This document shows, in pieces, positions 14,408 to 16,653 of a DNA stretch of 16,653 bases (position 1 is the first letter of the stretch; each line of letters opens with the position of its first letter). The translations under genes and the position numbers were made by a program. The stretch is from Clostridiales bacterium (GTDB lineage: Bacteria > Bacillota > Clostridia > Tissierellales > Sedimentibacteraceae): NCBI GenBank assembly GCA_003487955.1, contig DNNJ01000321.1, forward strand, positions 1-16,653. The letters run 5' to 3'. The notes under the pieces are model-generated. The model was not told the DNA's origin, did not search any database, and worked only from the letters and a program-made list of their open reading frames with translations.

Positions 14408-16653
14408 TTGAATAAAGTGAAATATTGCAGGAAATGCGGCAATATAATCAGTGAAGGTGTTAAATTCTGCAGACATTGCGGTGCTTTGCAGAACAATCAG
14501 TCAAAATCACCATCTATTAGCGATTCGCAACCTTCGAAGAAAAATACAAAAGGACCGGATGTTTTTGATAATGGCATAAAGCAGAAACAAAAAGAAAAAT
14601 ATTACAACAATAATGAAACAAAAACAGTAAAAAAGAAAAGAGGAATATTTGGGAAAGCCGCAGCACTTTTGCTGGTAATTTTTATAGCAGTCAGTATAAT
14701 AAACTTCTTAACAGATGAGCCCTATGAACCGGGAAGTGTTTTAACTACCGCTGAAAGGGATGAAAAGGGGAGCATAGGTGAATATGTATTAAGTGATGTA
14801 AAAATATCTGATGATGATTTGAATATACCTGCCCAGTCAGGATTTGTGAGTCCGGAAGAGCCGGAAATTGCTATAGAAAATATTTTTATCAATTTTTCTG
14901 CTTATAATTTAGACGGAACAAAGGAAGTAAAAGTCAAGAAGCTAAAGCAAATCAGCGACAGCGAAAAAGGCTTTACAATCCAGGCCTATGATTTTGAAAT
15001 AGAAGGTATTTCAGAATTTAACACACCTGTTTATATTGAAATGCAATATTATCCGGCAGTAGAAGACAACCTGTATGAAGAAAGTACCATATTTGTTCAG
15101 CATTTTAATACAAGCGAAAATAAGTGGGAGATGATACCCAGCTGGATAAATGCCGAAAACAATACTGTTTCAATTCTTACCAATCATTTTTCCACCTTTG
15201 CCGTATTCCAGGATGATAATATTGAAGAAGCTAAGAAAATAGCCCATTTATTTCAGTATTCAGGTCAATATAAAGGACCTTTAACACCTGTATATTCAAC
15301 GGGAAGGAATATCGAAAGACATTTCCTGCATGTTGATGAAACAGTTTTTCAAAAATATATTGATTATAAAACAGTACCGGTGAATGATTTTGCTTCAGGT
15401 TTTTTAAATGTTATGAACCATGGATCATCAACGGGAGAGTATTTTTTCTATGCTGCATCCCCGGAGATTTACAAAAACACTGTTGATGGTTTCAGTAATG
15501 CAGGGAAACTTTTCGTATTTTCAAAAATTGCATACCAATGGTACAATGGCGTGGCGACGGAGGATATTATTTTGGATAATATTTTTGACCTTACCGAAAT
15601 AGCCATAGGTACAACAGGAACACTCATAGCAGCACCTGAACTCACAGTAATTGCAGGAGGAGTCTGGCTGACAGGTTTGTCCTATGATGTTGGAACCACG
15701 GTTTATGAGTATGTGTCTGAAAATGAACCAAGATATTTAGCTTATCGTTTAGCCAGTGAATCCGGTTCTGTCAAATATTTGCCGGATGAAGAAATCTGCG
15801 TCTATTGGAAAGAAATAGACGACCCTTCTTATTCAAGATATGATATGGATTTGGCAAAAAGCAGACACAGAAGTATTAAGCTTACCGGAGAATACGGATG
15901 GGCACAAGCTTTTAATGCCATACAGAAAAAATATAAAGAAAATCCCATAGAAATGACCAAAGCCTTAGAAAGGCTCTTAGAGTCCTATTTAGACGTTTTC
16001 TGGTACCATTATGATATAGGTGAACTTACTGACCTTCTTAAGTCTGTTGATACAGGTATTATTTTCACGTCGAATTTATATGATGAATGGGAATGGCCTA
16101 CAGAACCTGAAATTCAAGAATATAAAGCAAGTTACAGACAGAAAATGAAAGAATACCTGAGACCAGTCATGAAAGCAATGGCTCAAAAAGCCCTTTTGGA
16201 ATTAAATGAACTTACATTAAAAGAGGTAGGGAAACTTTGGGATGTGGTAAATATGATAATTGATTTTCAAATCATTGACGAAAACTTAAAAGCCGGAGAA
16301 TTTTTTCCATCTTCACCCTTGTCGGATATGACAATTAAGCTATCAAAGCTGAGTGAAGATGCAAAACCCCATGAATGGATATGCTCTGAAAGAAGAGAAA
16401 AAAGAAATGACGTTTTCAGCTGTAATCTTTATGCTTATATTAAAGCAGGATGTCCTGCAAATGTAGAATTTTATGAGGATAATACAGAAACAGGCATCTC
16501 CGAGCTTGTAATTTCCAAAGAATTCACTCTGTCAAATCCGACTCTTATTTCTGTTGACAGCAGCTTTGAAGATATAAACGGAATTTATACGGGCAAAGCC
16601 ATAGGAGGAAGTTATACTTCCGGACAAGAAATGGACCTCTACTATAAAGCAAT
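14408..16653 (+). CDS. Zinc-ribbon single-TM protein with a large extracellular region (3' end outside window)
   Basis: An open frame runs from TTG 14408 to the window edge, at least 748 residues without a stop. AAGGGGGG (14393-14400) is seven bases before the TTG; no ATG is near. The order is a zinc ribbon (YCRKCG and FCRHCG; Cys7, 10, 21, 24), a Lys/Asn-rich linker, a TM helix at 79-101, then a long region expected outside the cell. Residues about 155-267 look like the beta domain of bacterial surface proteins that ends HFSTFAVF, with KWEMIPSW before it; a ZU5/UPA-like fold is possible. A weakly hydrophobic segment near 400-425 and helical regions follow. The last visible part (NGIYTGKAIGGSYTSG) may start another domain. 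Function is unknown. Confidence 0.85.
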   Translation, partial: MNKVKYCRKCGNIISEGVKFCRHCGALQNNQSKSPSISDSQPSKKNTKGPDVFDNGIKQKQKEKYYNNNETKTVKKKRGIFGKAAALLLVIFIAVSIINFLTDEPYEPGSVLTTAERDEKGSIGEYVLSDVKISDDDLNIPAQSGFVSPEEPEIAIENIFINFSAYNLDGTKEVKVKKLKQISDSEKGFTIQAYDFEIEGISEFNTPVYIEMQYYPAVEDNLYEESTIFVQHFNTSENKWEMIPSWINAENNTVSILTNHFSTFAVFQDDNIEEAKKIAHLFQYSGQYKGPLTPVYSTGRNIERHFLHVDETVFQKYIDYKTVPVNDFASGFLNVMNHGSSTGEYFFYAASPEIYKNTVDGFSNAGKLFVFSKIAYQWYNGVATEDIILDNIFDLTEIAIGTTGTLIAAPELTVIAGGVWLTGLSYDVGTTVYEYVSENEPRYLAYRLASESGSVKYLPDEEICVYWKEIDDPSYSRYDMDLAKSRHRSIKLTGEYGWAQAFNAIQKKYKENPIEMTKALERLLESYLDVFWYHYDIGELTDLLKSVDTGIIFTSNLYDEWEWPTEPEIQEYKASYRQKMKEYLRPVMKAMAQKALLELNELTLKEVGKLWDVVNMIIDFQIIDENLKAGEFFPSSPLSDMTIKLSKLSEDAKPHEWICSERREKRNDVFSCNLYAYIKAGCPANVEFYEDNTETGISELVISKEFTLSNPTLISVDSSFEDINGIYTGKAIGGSYTSGQEMDLYYKA

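Overview
The window is AT-rich and looks like a low-GC Gram-positive chromosome, most likely a clostridial Firmicute. Support for this is the strong AGGAGG-type ribosome binding sites, SigA-like promoters, tRNA genes with encoded CCA ends, and a LemA/DUF2207 pair surrounded by zinc-ribbon membrane proteins. I cannot name a species. Every gene I accept is on the + strand.

Positions 1-281 hold the end of a tRNA cluster: a 5'-truncated tRNA-His(GTG), tRNA-Cys(GCA), tRNA-Arg(ACG) and a small terminator. Positions 282-601 contain no gene but carry several hairpins, two ACCY-N5-RGGT palindromes and a good SigA promoter. That promoter drives a 471-residue regulator (602-2017) made of a polytopic MFS-like membrane domain fused to a C-terminal LuxR/GerE helix-turn-helix.

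Positions 2018-2161 hold terminator-like hairpins built from a second pair of the same palindromes, followed by an extended -10 promoter. From there a tightly packed run of ten genes reaches the right edge with no convincing terminator. In order these are: a two-TM protein; a double zinc-ribbon two-TM protein; a zinc-ribbon protein with a basic Pro/Gln/Arg repeat linker; LemA; a DUF2207 (YciQ-like) protein; a 1536-residue multi-domain membrane protein; a soluble protein with a C-terminal zinc ribbon; a 60-residue two-TM peptide; and three more N-terminal zinc-ribbon membrane proteins, the last cut by the window end. Couplings include ATGA overlaps, a 9-codon minigene with ATGA at both ends, and a ribosome binding site inside Gly codons.

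The recurring design is a cytoplasmic four-Cys zinc ribbon, a low-complexity linker, membrane helices, then a cytoplasmic or extracellular domain. Six of the ten genes carry a ribbon, one of them two. This suggests a membrane-associated complex organised around LemA/DUF2207 and the giant protein. Its function is unknown. The shared palindromes suggest that the membrane-bound LuxR protein controls both its own gene and the operon. The giant protein and the truncated last gene are the least explained parts.
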